A stretch of DNA of 18,748 nt from Spirochaetaceae bacterium (GCA_031290855.1 JAISLM010000023.1:1-18748), one strand, 5' to 3'; shown: positions 1-6,483, numbered from the stretch's first letter. Notes: generated by a model from the sequence alone, not told the origin. Numbers and translations are program-made.

Positions 1-2
1 TC

Positions 3-44
3 AATGAAATGAACGAACTGGCCGAAAAAAAACAGAACGCCTGA
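3..44 (+). CDS. C-terminal end of an upstream gene (partial)
   Basis: An open frame enters from the left window edge and ends at a TGA at 42-44. The last residues read NEMNELAEKKQNA, a charged, helix-prone tail. Too little is present to recognise a family, and the frame could be chance. It is listed because it is the only forward frame that closes here before a long gene-free stretch. Confidence 0.25.
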   Translation, partial: NEMNELAEKKQNA

Positions 45-602
45 CCCGGAGAAGCTCCTCCGCGCCCGCGCTCTGGATTTTAGAATTATAAATTAAGCTA
101 TTTTGAATATTCTATAAAAGACAAAAAAATCCTTGTCTTGCTTTCGCTTTGGAAAGTCGGCCAAAACGCCAGTACCGGCGCGGCTCGTTTGCGGTTTCTG
201 TGTTTCGCTTTTTCTCTTTCCTTTGCTAAAGCGCGCACCCCTAAAACCCGCATTGTACCGCTTTGAAAAGTTCCGCACCTTAAAATTGTAAACTGCTTTA
301 GACTTCCCGCCCCGTGCGGCCTTTCTCTAAAATAGTAAGTTCCGCACCCAGTTCCGCACCTACCTAAATTTTCATCGCCGCGCCCGCCGGAAACGCCGCC
401 CCCGAAAGCTCCAAAAAGCCCGAATTAAACGGTTTTTAAAAGGTTCGCGAAAAATATTTTCAAGAAACTTTCAAAAGCCGTTTTTTCTATTTTTTGGCCG
501 TTTATATCAACTTCGCCCTTTTGACCTTTGGCCGCCCAAAAACGCCGAAATCCCGCGCCGCTCGCGATTGCCCGCGAATGACCGGGATTGACCACGTTTT
601 GA
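45..602. other. Gene-free stretch with short direct repeats
   Basis: About 560 bases without a convincing gene. A 61-codon minus-strand frame (93-278) is basic and low in complexity, has no ribosome binding site and resembles no family I know. The stretch alternates GC-rich and A/T-rich patches. Its main regular structure is three copies of GTTCCGCACC (270-279, 339-348, 351-360). Its right end abuts the truncated-looking 3' end of the small gene at 603-773. Confidence 0.5.
270..360. repeat. Three direct copies of GTTCCGCACC
   Basis: Exact 10-base copies lie at 270-279, 339-348 and 351-360. The last two are 12 bases apart, slightly more than one helical turn. Each is flanked by A/T-rich sequence. 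The spacing would suit binding sites for a protein, as iterons or operators do, but no replication or regulator gene in the window can be tied to them. Confidence 0.5.
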
Positions 603-773
603 TCAAACTAAATGATCGGTTATAACGCTGTCTCCGGGTACAAGGATTGTCAGCCGACGCTTTTCGCCGAGCAGAAGCCGTAGCAATCGCTCCCGCAGGT
701 CAACTTTGCGGCAACTGACAAGCCCTCCGTCGGGTGGTTCTTTTGAAATGTCGATTCTGAGTCTGTGTCCCAT
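603..773 (-). CDS. Small ICE-associated conserved protein, 56 aa
   Basis: The frame starts MGHRLRIDISKEPPDGG, continues through a Leu/Arg-rich segment, then a KRRLTILVPGD strand. It resembles a small protein I associate with Firmicute integrative elements, encoded next to a sigma-like factor; its function is unknown to me. The ATG at 773-771 is preceded by GGAGG (784-780) with 6-base spacing, which strongly supports the start. The gene lies about 100 bases downstream of the sigma-like gene on the same strand and is probably co-transcribed. After the VPGDSV motif the sequence ends abruptly in ITDHLV. My impression is that relatives continue further, so the C-terminus may be cut by a rearrangement near 620. 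The family call is from memory. Confidence 0.65.
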   Translation of the reverse strand: MGHRLRIDISKEPPDGGLVSCRKVDLRERLLRLLLGEKRRLTILVPGDSVITDHLV

Positions 774-873
774 TTGTGGCCTCCATTTCCGAAGGCTTCT
801 TGTCTTGTGCCTTCGCTATAAGCCACGGCATGAAGCGGATTTTGCGCAGGAATATAAAATCTGCTGAAATCTT

Positions 874-1269
874 TTACTCGCTCTCGGAATATAGCCGTTT
901 GAATTTGTCCACAGCCTTGTTCGTCTCACGCATAATCGTGGATGGATACTTGCCTTCGGCTTTGCCGATTTCGGTATAGGTGTGTCCGTTCAGCTTGACA
1001 GCCACGATGAGGTAGCGTTCTCGCTTGGTCATTTGCTCCCATACGCTCTTCACGGCATCCAATGTAGCCAGTTGCTCGCTGATGTTTACGCCGCTGTCAA
1101 AGTAGCGGGCATCTTCATAAACAAACTCGCTGAGGGGTGTGTGGCGCCGGGTTTCGCGCCGTTCGTTCTTCTTTTCCTCTTCCAGATAGGCAAGGTAGAA
1201 AGCGCCGACCTCTTCGGACACTTCAAGTTCGATGACGCGGTCGTCCGCGCCTTTGTAATTAATAAGCAT
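874..1269 (-). CDS. Sigma-70 region-4-like factor of an integrative element, 131 aa
   Basis: The N-terminus (MLINYKG, then an acidic strand ending VSEEVG) is typical of small sigma-like proteins in Firmicute integrative elements. Residues about 70-130 form a helix-turn-helix resembling sigma-70 region 4: the MTKRERYLIVAVKLNGHTYT segment is followed by EIGKAEGKYPSTIMRETNK, the expected position of the recognition helix. There is no region 2, so it would act as a DNA-binding regulator or late-gene activator rather than a full sigma factor. The ribosome binding site is weak (AAAGAAG about 6 bases before the ATG). It lies downstream of a strong terminator (1334-1383), so it probably has its own promoter or depends on read-through. 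The small gene at 603-773 follows on the same strand. Confidence 0.75.
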   Translation of the reverse strand: MLINYKGADDRVIELEVSEEVGAFYLAYLEEEKKNERRETRRHTPLSEFVYEDARYFDSGVNISEQLATLDAVKSVWEQMTKRERYLIVAVKLNGHTYTEIGKAEGKYPSTIMRETNKAVDKFKRLYSESE

Positions 1270-1333
1270 GGTTTACTTCTTTGGTTTTCAGAAATTGCTG
1301 AATCCGCCGGAGCCGCCGAGTCCGCCACAAGAC

Positions 1334-1383
1334 AGAAAAAGACGACAGGGGGACGCCCTTTCGGGCCGCCCGCGCTGTCGTCT
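1334..1383 (-). terminator. Intrinsic terminator after the 65-aa gene
   Basis: The arms AGACGACAG (1340-1348) and CTGTCGTCT (1375-1383) are perfect complements. Inside them a second hairpin is capped by a GAAA-like loop (GCCCGAAAGGGC on the minus strand). On the minus strand the stem is followed by a T run (1340-1336). A wider inverted repeat, GAATCCGCC (1300-1308) with GGCGGATTC (1393-1401), encloses the whole structure. Confidence 0.8.
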
Positions 1384-1411
1384 GAGCAATCTGGCGGATT
1401 CTGGTTTTGGG

Positions 1412-1609
1412 TTACGCTAACGTTGTTTGCGATAAGGGTGGTATGAACACGTCCTCAGCCGCGCCGTTGGCGGGAACGAACCGAATCTTCAGCCCGCTTT
1501 CCGGGATTTCAATCATCGTGGTTTTTTTGCCGTCGCGGATGTGTAGAGTGCTTGTCCGCGTATCGACCGTTCCGATGAGTTTCCCGTTCCGGGTTCTGAC
1601 TTCGCTCAC
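1412..1609 (-). CDS. Small conserved protein of an integrative element, 65 aa
   Basis: The GTG at 1609-1607 is chosen as the start because AGGAGG (1623-1618) precedes it by 8 bases; a TTG further upstream would overlap that site. The protein begins VSEVRTRNGKLIGTVDTRTS and continues with a strand-rich segment (LHIRDGKKTTMIEIPESGLKI) broken by turns, ending in a Thr/Leu/Ala tail. It looks like a small all-beta protein with no signal peptide or membrane segment. I associate this type with integrative elements but know no function. A terminator follows at 1334-1383. A short hairpin (TGGGT/ACCCA) plus a T run lies just upstream of the ribosome binding site and might attenuate it. Confidence 0.65.
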   Translation of the reverse strand: MSEVRTRNGKLIGTVDTRTSTLHIRDGKKTTMIEIPESGLKIRFVPANGAAEDVFIPPLSQTTLA

Positions 1610-1617
1610 GGCTCTGA

Positions 1618-1623
1618 CCTCCT
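1618..1623 (-). promoter_or_regulatory. Ribosome binding site that fixes a GTG start
   Basis: A perfect AGGAGG on the minus strand, 8 bases before GTG 1609-1607, decides the start of the 65-aa gene. Confidence 0.75.
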
Positions 1624-1749
1624 TTCTCAAAAAATCTGGGTGTTCTGCTACCCAAGGACAAGTTTAATGATTTTTGCGCGTTCCCTCTAATCACGCCATG
1701 TCAAAGAAAAAGCAAGTAAAACAGCGGGTTTGCGGAATGCGCATAAACA

Positions 1750-1785
1750 GAAAAGACCGAAGCACACTATTGATGGGCTTCGGTC
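1750..1785 (-). terminator. Intrinsic terminator of the ImmA/IrrE gene
   Basis: On the minus strand GACCGAAGC (1785-1777) pairs with GCTTCGGTC (1763-1755) over a 13-base loop, followed by TTTT (1754-1751). It lies about 90 bases beyond the stop of the 627-aa peptidase gene. Confidence 0.8.
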
Positions 1786-1875
1786 GCTGTTTGTTTTGAC
1801 ATGGGATGTCAAACTATTTTTGAAAATGGGCAAAAAAATAACCCTGTAGGCGAATTTATCCTACGGGGCGCTACA

Positions 1876-3759
1876 TTATATGTCGTCTTTCAGCGGCGGT
1901 TTGCCACCGCTCTCAATCTCAAGCAAAGCGAATGCGTTGTTGAAGTCGGTAACTGTACAGACACTTCCCTTTTTGAGGATAAATTGATAGGCGCAATGCA
2001 GCTGCGTCTTCTGCCAAGACCGGCCGGCGAGGGCGATTAGTTCCTCGCGGATTGGAGATGGCGCGTCAAGGCCGATGCAAATGTTTAAAACGGTTTCGAT
2101 TGACGGGTTTTCAGTTTCCCCACGCAGAATCCGATAGTAGTTATTCGGCTCCAATCTGGTATGCTCCGCAAATTTATGAGCATCCCATCCTTTGCGTTCC
2201 ATCAGCTCTGTCACCCGCTGGGAAAAAGTCTTGCTTGTTGCCGTCACGGTTTCGTATTCTTCTTCGAAAGCGGCCTTGAACGCGGCGGCGTTGGCGATAA
2301 GCGCGGCATTCTTATCCGCGTCGTAGCGGGGCAGTTTTTGATAGCTGTCAGGATTTTTCCTGTGGAAGGCGTCATGGTGGAATTGCCCGTGCAACCGCAT
2401 ATCGACGCGCCTGTAGGTAAACTGCAAGGCGCACTCGTCGAGATTGTCGCGGGCGTATTCAGTCAAGGCAGGCTTATCGTCGGCATCTTTCGCTATGAAA
2501 CGCTCGTTATCAAAGACGAAATAGCCATCCGCATAGCGAAATAGCCCGGAGTCAACTACCGAACGGAACTCTTCGTTGTCGCAATACTCATAAAAAGCGT
2601 CTCTTGGGCTTATGCTTGAAAAGTATGGAGCGAACCCTTCAAAGTTGTAAACACCATCCGCTTCTTTATACCCGAGGTCGACCATGCGTATCTTGGCTGA
2701 CTGCTTGGAAACTTTGTAAAACTCCGCAAGGTCGTCAATCACGCACTCCAGTATCATTGTCTTATCGGCGCCATTGCCGTAATAATCGTACTGGCCAAAC
2801 AAATCCTCTATTTTAGGGCGGACGGTTTGTATAGGCATCAAGATGCGCGGCGCGATATGGTTCGCCTGCCACTCCATGCGCTCTTCGTCCGTCCATTCCC
2901 CGCCTTTTTTTTCGTCGCCGCCCTTGGCCGGGCACCGGCAGGCGATGAACTTCTCGCCTTTGAGAATGCTTTTAATGGCGGCGTACACTCTGTGCCTGAA
3001 CCAATGGTAGGCTTCGTGGGCTATGGTGTTGTTGACACAGCCGAGGTTGCGTTCCCAATACGTGTAGGCGTCAATCAGGATCGTCCCTCGTTCGACTTCG
3101 AGGTCATGCTCCTTGCCGCTGGATATATCGTAAACTTTGACCTTGCCCTGGGAGAAGCATATCTGGCCGAATATGCTGAAATCGTCCGTAAGCCGCCCGC
3201 CCTTGGTGAGAGTGAGCCCCATCTTTTCTTTGACTATGTCCTCAATTGGCACGGCCATAGGCGTACGCAGGGCTTCGGGGCAGTAGCGCGATAAGAATTT
3301 GGTCGCTTCCGCGTCCAGGCCGTCCGGGTATATCCGAGGCACGATATTCCCGGAAGCTGTAACTCCCGTTACGGGAGGTTTCTTTTTAAAGCCGGAATGG
3401 ACTTCAATGCCATTTGCCGCGAAACCCCGCAAGCGTTCCTTCACGTCCACAGAGCAGGAAACCTTGAACCATTGGCTTGCGTCACAGCTTTCACGGTCGT
3501 GATGAGTTTCCTGTTCAAGCGTAAGCGTGCAGCTTACGACCGCGTCAAAAGAGAGGGTGTCCTCGTCTATGACGATGTTGGTGGAAAACTCCAACGACAT
3601 ATCCTCAACGGCGGCCTCGTCAGGGCAATCAAGGCGGCAATGGATGAGCTCAAGGGAAGCCGGATGCTCGGAAACGTAGCGGCTGACTTCATCCCAGATA
3701 AAATCGTAGCACTTTTCGTAGATGAACCGTTCAAGGTCGTTGGCAAAGGTAGGCTTCAT
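1876..3759 (-). CDS. ImmA/IrrE-type zinc metallopeptidase with C-terminal HTH, 627 aa
   Basis: Residues 247-252 read AHEAYH, a HExxH zinc-peptidase motif (H248, E249, H252). E296 in MEWQANHIAPRILMP is the probable third ligand, matching the IrrE/ImmA pattern ExxAnxfAxxLLMP. Residues about 511-567 (TFSQRVTELMERKGW, then HTRLEPNNYYRILRGETENP) are an XRE-type helix-turn-helix. The first 150 residues are acidic and unrecognised. Known ImmA proteins cleave phage- or ICE-type repressors and derepress transfer. Here sensor, DNA binding and protease could be one molecule, with the HTH C-terminal instead of the commoner N-terminal position. The start has AAAAGGAG about 7 bases upstream. It is encoded upstream of the other element genes, as an ICE regulator would be. 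The peptidase call is firm; the target is unknown. Confidence 0.85.
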   Translation of the reverse strand: MKPTFANDLERFIYEKCYDFIWDEVSRYVSEHPASLELIHCRLDCPDEAAVEDMSLEFSTNIVIDEDTLSFDAVVSCTLTLEQETHHDRESCDASQWFKVSCSVDVKERLRGFAANGIEVHSGFKKKPPVTGVTASGNIVPRIYPDGLDAEATKFLSRYCPEALRTPMAVPIEDIVKEKMGLTLTKGGRLTDDFSIFGQICFSQGKVKVYDISSGKEHDLEVERGTILIDAYTYWERNLGCVNNTIAHEAYHWFRHRVYAAIKSILKGEKFIACRCPAKGGDEKKGGEWTDEERMEWQANHIAPRILMPIQTVRPKIEDLFGQYDYYGNGADKTMILECVIDDLAEFYKVSKQSAKIRMVDLGYKEADGVYNFEGFAPYFSSISPRDAFYEYCDNEEFRSVVDSGLFRYADGYFVFDNERFIAKDADDKPALTEYARDNLDECALQFTYRRVDMRLHGQFHHDAFHRKNPDSYQKLPRYDADKNAALIANAAAFKAAFEEEYETVTATSKTFSQRVTELMERKGWDAHKFAEHTRLEPNNYYRILRGETENPSIETVLNICIGLDAPSPIREELIALAGRSWQKTQLHCAYQFILKKGSVCTVTDFNNAFALLEIESGGKPPLKDDI

Positions 3760-3913
3760 GCTGCGGCTCCTTTTAGTTCATTGTCTGCAAGGCTTGGACA
3801 CCGGTTTTCAATACAGCCCGCCGGTTAGCGGCAATGGAAATCTTCGCGGCAAAATGGATAAAACGAAACGCGAAGCCCGCCAGACTAAGAGTTCCGTTCT
3901 CGCCGGCCGGTCT
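3760..3913. other. Junction between mobile-element remnant and chromosomal-type genes
   Basis: A 154-base gap between the stop of the glycosylase gene and the start of the ImmA/IrrE gene, both on the minus strand. Apart from the ribosome binding site at 3767-3774 I see no terminator, tRNA end or clear promoter. Because the gene type changes here, it is a candidate element boundary. Confidence 0.3.
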
Positions 3914-4684
3914 TTATTCTTTCGCCCTCCACACCAGAGTCTTAGGCCTGAACGGAGTGGGCGCGCTTTGCGGCTGTCTGCGTTTTTTCTTTTTCCCGGG
4001 CGCGGGTTCCGCATCCGCCCGCTCTCTTTTCCGCAGCTCCCGCTTATCCGCGCGCGCTTTCTCTTTGGCGGCCTGCCGTTCGTCGCAAGTCTGCCACAAG
4101 TACCAGGCGGCCAGCGTCCGCCAGGGTCTCCAGTACACCGTGAGAGGGCTTGCCACGCTGGCGTTCTTCGGCGCCGCCGCAAGACCGTAAAATTCCTGCA
4201 GGCCCTTTTGCAGCGGCAGGTCTTTGGCGGGGAAAACATCCGGCCGCGCCATGACGAACACGAGGAACATCTCCGCCGTCCAGCGCTCCAGACCCTTGAC
4301 CTTGCGCAGGAAACTTGCAATCGCCTCGTCATCCATCTCCGGGAAGTTGTCTATGGGCACTTCCCCTTCCAATATTTTCTCCGTGAGAATGCGCAGGCTC
4401 GCGTTGTTGGATTCCAAACCGGAAATGTGAAGCCCCTTGAACCTGTTTGTTATGAGCTCCTCCGGGCGGGGGGCTTCCCCGTATTTTCCCATTATGGCCG
4501 CGATGGATACCCGGGCGGCCTCCTGCGAAAGTCCGCGCGAGAGCATGGCTTTTATGAGGGATATATAATATTTCTCCGGCGGCAGCGGCGCGAGTGTGCA
4601 GCGTCCGTATTTTTCTATAAAGGGGATAAATCTCGCGTCCGCCTTCTTTAAAAATTCTTCCCCTTCTGCCCAGTCAGGCTGCAT
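3914..4684 (-). CDS. DNA-3-methyladenine glycosylase II-like (HhH-GPD), 256 aa
   Basis: The core KVKGLERWTAEMFLVFVMAR, then PDVFPAKDLPLQKG, matches the helix-hairpin-helix and catalytic-loop region of AlkA-type enzymes, which excise alkylated bases from DNA. The Asp in AKDLPLQKG (about residue 155) is the expected catalytic residue. A WRPWRTLAAWYLW helix, also typical, follows. Two departures are visible: the hairpin reads GLE where GIG/GVG is usual, and the usual GQQLS segment reads SRGLS. The last ~50 residues are a Lys/Arg-rich tail not seen in the core enzyme, perhaps for DNA binding. The ATG at 4684 is preferred over a GTG three codons upstream because GAGGTG lies 6 bases before it. Cytoplasmic; not obviously in an operon. 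Confidence 0.85.
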   Translation of the reverse strand: MQPDWAEGEEFLKKADARFIPFIEKYGRCTLAPLPPEKYYISLIKAMLSRGLSQEAARVSIAAIMGKYGEAPRPEELITNRFKGLHISGLESNNASLRILTEKILEGEVPIDNFPEMDDEAIASFLRKVKGLERWTAEMFLVFVMARPDVFPAKDLPLQKGLQEFYGLAAAPKNASVASPLTVYWRPWRTLAAWYLWQTCDERQAAKEKARADKRELRKRERADAEPAPGKKKKRRQPQSAPTPFRPKTLVWRAKE

Positions 4685-4765
4685 TGTTTTCACCTCACGA
4701 AAAGAGTATGTTTTGACTGAAATTTTTCGCTGTTTTACCCTGAAAGCATAATCAGCGCGGCCACT

Positions 4766-5200
4766 TCAGTTGGCGCTGAGTTTTTTTACCGCTTCCGCGG
4801 TTATGTCTGCGCCGCCGCGTATAACGGCGTTCTTCTCCAGGACAAAGGTGTAGCCGCCCTCCGCCATTACCGCGTCAACAGCCGCGTCGATATCCGCCTG
4901 GATGGGTTTTAAAAGTTCCGCTTCCCTGGCCGCCGCCTGCGCCGAAAGTTCATGGGAAAGTTTCTGCCTCTCTTCGGGGGAGAGGTCTTTGGCCTTTTCA
5001 TTGTACTCGGCCTGCAAGCGGCTGCGCTCCGCCAAGACGGAATTGAACGCCGCCTGCGCCCCGGGATGCCGGCGGAACGCCTCGCTCCGGTCAAGGCAGG
5101 CTATCTTCACCGGCGCGGTCTTGGGCGCGGCGTGGACGGCGAGAGGAATGAGCAGAATTATCGCGAAACATACAGAGGCAATCTTCTTCCAAAAGTTCAT
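4766..5200 (-). CDS. OmpH/Skp-like periplasmic chaperone, 144 aa
   Basis: Residues 1-24 form a signal peptide (MNFWKK, a hydrophobic stretch, then VHA before AP). The mature part starts with a beta strand (VKIACLDRSEAFRRHPG) typical of the OmpH/Skp family. A long charged coiled-coil follows (about residues 55-100), then a GGYTFVLEKNAVIRGGADIT segment, the family's C-terminal signature. Skp-like proteins hold unfolded outer-membrane proteins in the periplasm, so this gene supports an outer membrane. Length is normal. GGAGG precedes the ATG by 7 bases. It is divergent from the Rpn gene and shares a short promoter region with it. An imperfect hairpin (TCAGCGC/GCGCTGA) overlaps the stop codon but lacks a T run. 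Confidence 0.88.
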   Translation of the reverse strand: MNFWKKIASVCFAIILLIPLAVHAAPKTAPVKIACLDRSEAFRRHPGAQAAFNSVLAERSRLQAEYNEKAKDLSPEERQKLSHELSAQAAAREAELLKPIQADIDAAVDAVMAEGGYTFVLEKNAVIRGGADITAEAVKKLSAN

Positions 5201-5227
5201 CGTAAACCCTCCAAATTTTTACCTTTG

Positions 5228-5236
5228 TGTTATAAT
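5228..5236 (+). promoter_or_regulatory. Extended -10 promoter for the Rpn gene
   Basis: TGTTATAAT is a perfect extended -10 element (TGnTATAAT), with AAAGGAG and the GTG start 10-20 bases further on. No good -35 is visible, as is usual for extended -10 promoters. It would drive the gene at 5257. Confidence 0.6.
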
Positions 5237-5263
5237 ATACATAAAGGAGTCTTTCTGTGGCAA
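5234..5263 (-). promoter_or_regulatory. Possible promoter for the OmpH-like gene
   Basis: On the minus strand TTGCCA (5263-5258) and TATATT (5239-5234) are separated by 18 bases. They overlap the divergent extended -10 element, so the two promoters may compete. Confidence 0.4.
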
Positions 5264-6129
5264 AGCTTGAATACACATTTAAAAATGATACCCTGTTTAA
5301 AATGCTTTTTGTGAAAAACCCCGATTTGCTGAAAAGGCTCGTTGCGGAACTGCTCGGCGTACAATACTGCAGCATCGGGAAATTTGCGATAACCAACCCG
5401 GAAATGCCGCCGGAAGCTATCGGCGACAAATTCTGCCGCCTTGGCATCAATATGACGGTGGACGGGCAAAGGGTAGATTTGGAAATACAGGTCAGGGACG
5501 AAAGCGACTTCCCGGAGCGCACCCTTTTTCATTGGGCGCGCGAGTATTCCACCTCTCTTGGGGAGGGGGACTCCTACATCGAACTCCCGCAGGTTGTCAT
5601 TATAAGCATTGTGGCGTTCAGGATTTTTGCCTGCCGGGAGTATCACAGCGAGTTTCAGGCGCTTGAAGTTACGCGGCATATACTGCTGACAGACAGAATG
5701 TCCCTGCAGTATTACGAACTGCCGAAGCTACCGGGAAAGGTCAGTGCAGACAACGCGTTAGAGCTTTGGCTCAAACTGTTTGACGCGGACACGGAGGAAG
5801 AATTGCGGCAAATAGAGGAATTGGAGGTGCCGGTTATGCAGCAGGCTATAGGAGCGTACCGCAGCGTTACGGCTGAGGAGGAATTCAGGACCTTGGAGCG
5901 CATGCGTTCCGACGCGCGGCGCAACGAGGCATCGGCCCTGGCTAACGCCCGGCGCGAAGCGGTAGAGGAAACCAATGCGAAATGGCAGGGCGTTGTTAAA
6001 GAAAAAGACGCAAAATGGCAAGGCGTTGTTAAGGAAAAAGACACGGCACTTGCGAAAAACCAAGCGGCGCTTGCGGAGAAGGACGCGGAGATTGCGCGGC
6101 TGCGTGCCATGCTCGGGGAAAACAAATAA
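5257..6129 (+). CDS. Rpn family nuclease / PD-(D/E)XK transposase-like, 290 aa
   Basis: The sequence follows the Rpn/PD-(D/E)XK nuclease pattern: N-terminal FKNDTLFKMLF, then KFCRLGINMTVDGQRVDLEIQ (about 59-78), PERTLFHWAREYSTSLGEGD and FHSE-like/ELPKLP segments. Family members are DNA nucleases linked to recombination and phage defence. The conserved Asp of the usual RLDI motif is Gly here (residue 63, codon GGC), while E76 and Q78 of EIQ remain, so catalysis may be lost. Residues 195-290 are a charged coiled-coil with two identical 11-residue repeats (241-262). Start GTG with AAAGGAG 7 bases upstream. An internal ATG at codon 194 has a strong ribosome binding site (see separate entry). A terminator follows at 6146-6178. 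Single-gene transcript. Confidence 0.85.
   Translation: MAKLEYTFKNDTLFKMLFVKNPDLLKRLVAELLGVQYCSIGKFAITNPEMPPEAIGDKFCRLGINMTVDGQRVDLEIQVRDESDFPERTLFHWAREYSTSLGEGDSYIELPQVVIISIVAFRIFACREYHSEFQALEVTRHILLTDRMSLQYYELPKLPGKVSADNALELWLKLFDADTEEELRQIEELEVPVMQQAIGAYRSVTAEEEFRTLERMRSDARRNEASALANARREAVEETNAKWQGVVKEKDAKWQGVVKEKDTALAKNQAALAEKDAEIARLRAMLGENK
5836..6129 (+). CDS. Candidate internal-start product (RpnS-like), 97 aa
   Basis: Codon 194 of the Rpn gene is ATG, preceded by GGAGG (5823-5827) at 8-base spacing, a better site than most gene starts in this window. Translation from here would give only the C-terminal coiled-coil region (MQQAIGAYRSVTAEEEF onward), with no nuclease core. In E. coli RpnA, a shorter C-terminal protein made from an internal start is known to inhibit the full-length nuclease. 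The same arrangement is inferred here from sequence only; the GGAGG could also be a chance result of Glu-Val codons. Confidence 0.45.
   Translation: MQQAIGAYRSVTAEEEFRTLERMRSDARRNEASALANARREAVEETNAKWQGVVKEKDAKWQGVVKEKDTALAKNQAALAEKDAEIARLRAMLGENK
5977..6042 (+). repeat. Two 33-base in-frame tandem repeats in the Rpn gene
   Basis: Units 5977-6009 and 6010-6042 both encode AKWQGVVKEKD. They differ at three positions, all silent third-codon changes. The repeats extend the coiled-coil. Confidence 0.9.
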
Positions 6130-6145
6130 CCATTACGGACTTGGG

Positions 6146-6178
6146 CGCGGTGAGGGATAGACTCTCGCCGCGTTTTTT
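6146..6178 (+). terminator. Intrinsic terminator of the Rpn gene
   Basis: CGCGGTGAG (6146-6154) pairs with CTCGCCGCG (6164-6172) through one G-U pair over a 9-base loop, followed by six T (6173-6178), 17 bases after the stop codon. Confidence 0.85.
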
Positions 6179-6180
6179 CC

Positions 6181-6245
6181 TTGCTATGATACATAGTTAC
6201 AATCGGGATTTATTTACCGTAGTGAACATAGTTCATGGTCAATTG
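6181..6245. repeat. Interspersed repeat A, copy 1
   Basis: This 65-base segment matches 14078-14142. Over the right-hand 43 bases (6203-6245 against 14100-14142) 36 positions are identical by my count. It holds two small inverted repeats: CTATG-ATA-CATAG and TGAAC-ATA-GTTCA. Confidence 0.75.
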
Positions 6246-6285
6246 AGGCCTTTTTTTATGCCGTCTTTGGCCAAACGCTTGCCAT

Positions 6286-6461
6286 CCCCCTCATAGAGGA
6301 CAACCGGCGAAGCTCATGGACGAGCAAATGCTGAACGCGCCAAGGATGGCTAAATGTTCAGCCAGTACGTTTTTTTGCACCTCCGGTTGAAAAAACTACT
6401 GCCGTTATGATGGCGCGTTCGCTCGTCCTCGGGAGGGCGAACAGGGTTCGCCGGAGAGGGG
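6286..6461. repeat. Nested inverted-repeat element
   Basis: Four pairs of arms nest in order. From outside in: CCCCTC (6287-6292) with GAGGGG (6456-6461); CCGGCGAA (6304-6311) with TTCGCCGG (6447-6454); GGACGAGC (6318-6325) with GCTCGTCC (6421-6428); GAACGCGCC (6333-6341) with GGCGCGTTC (6412-6420). A further GTTTTTT/AAAAAAC pair lies at the centre. The layout suggests a foldback or MITE-like element. The 62-codon minus-strand frame over it (6350-6538) is probably not a gene. Confidence 0.6.
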
Positions 6462-6483
6462 CACTCGTCCATCCCTGGACTTC

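Larger units (their letters stand above)
1..3774. mobile_element. Remnant of an integrative/conjugative-type element
   Basis: This stretch groups four minus-strand genes (603-773, 874-1269, 1412-1609, 1876-3759) of kinds that usually travel together in Firmicute integrative and conjugative elements: a sigma-70 region-4-like factor, two small conserved proteins and a large ImmA/IrrE peptidase. No relaxase, coupling protein, complete recombinase or recognisable attachment site is visible here, so it is either the edge of a larger element or a decayed remnant. The right limit is placed by eye before the chromosomal-looking DNA glycosylase gene, and the left limit is simply the window edge. Confidence 0.4.

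Noticed and set aside
93..278. 61-codon minus-strand frame
   Set aside because: Low-complexity basic protein with no ribosome binding site, in a stretch of shifting composition.
3722..4651. 309-codon forward open frame opposite the glycosylase
   Set aside because: Arg/Phe/Leu-rich antisense frame; the minus-strand glycosylase has clear motifs and a ribosome binding site.
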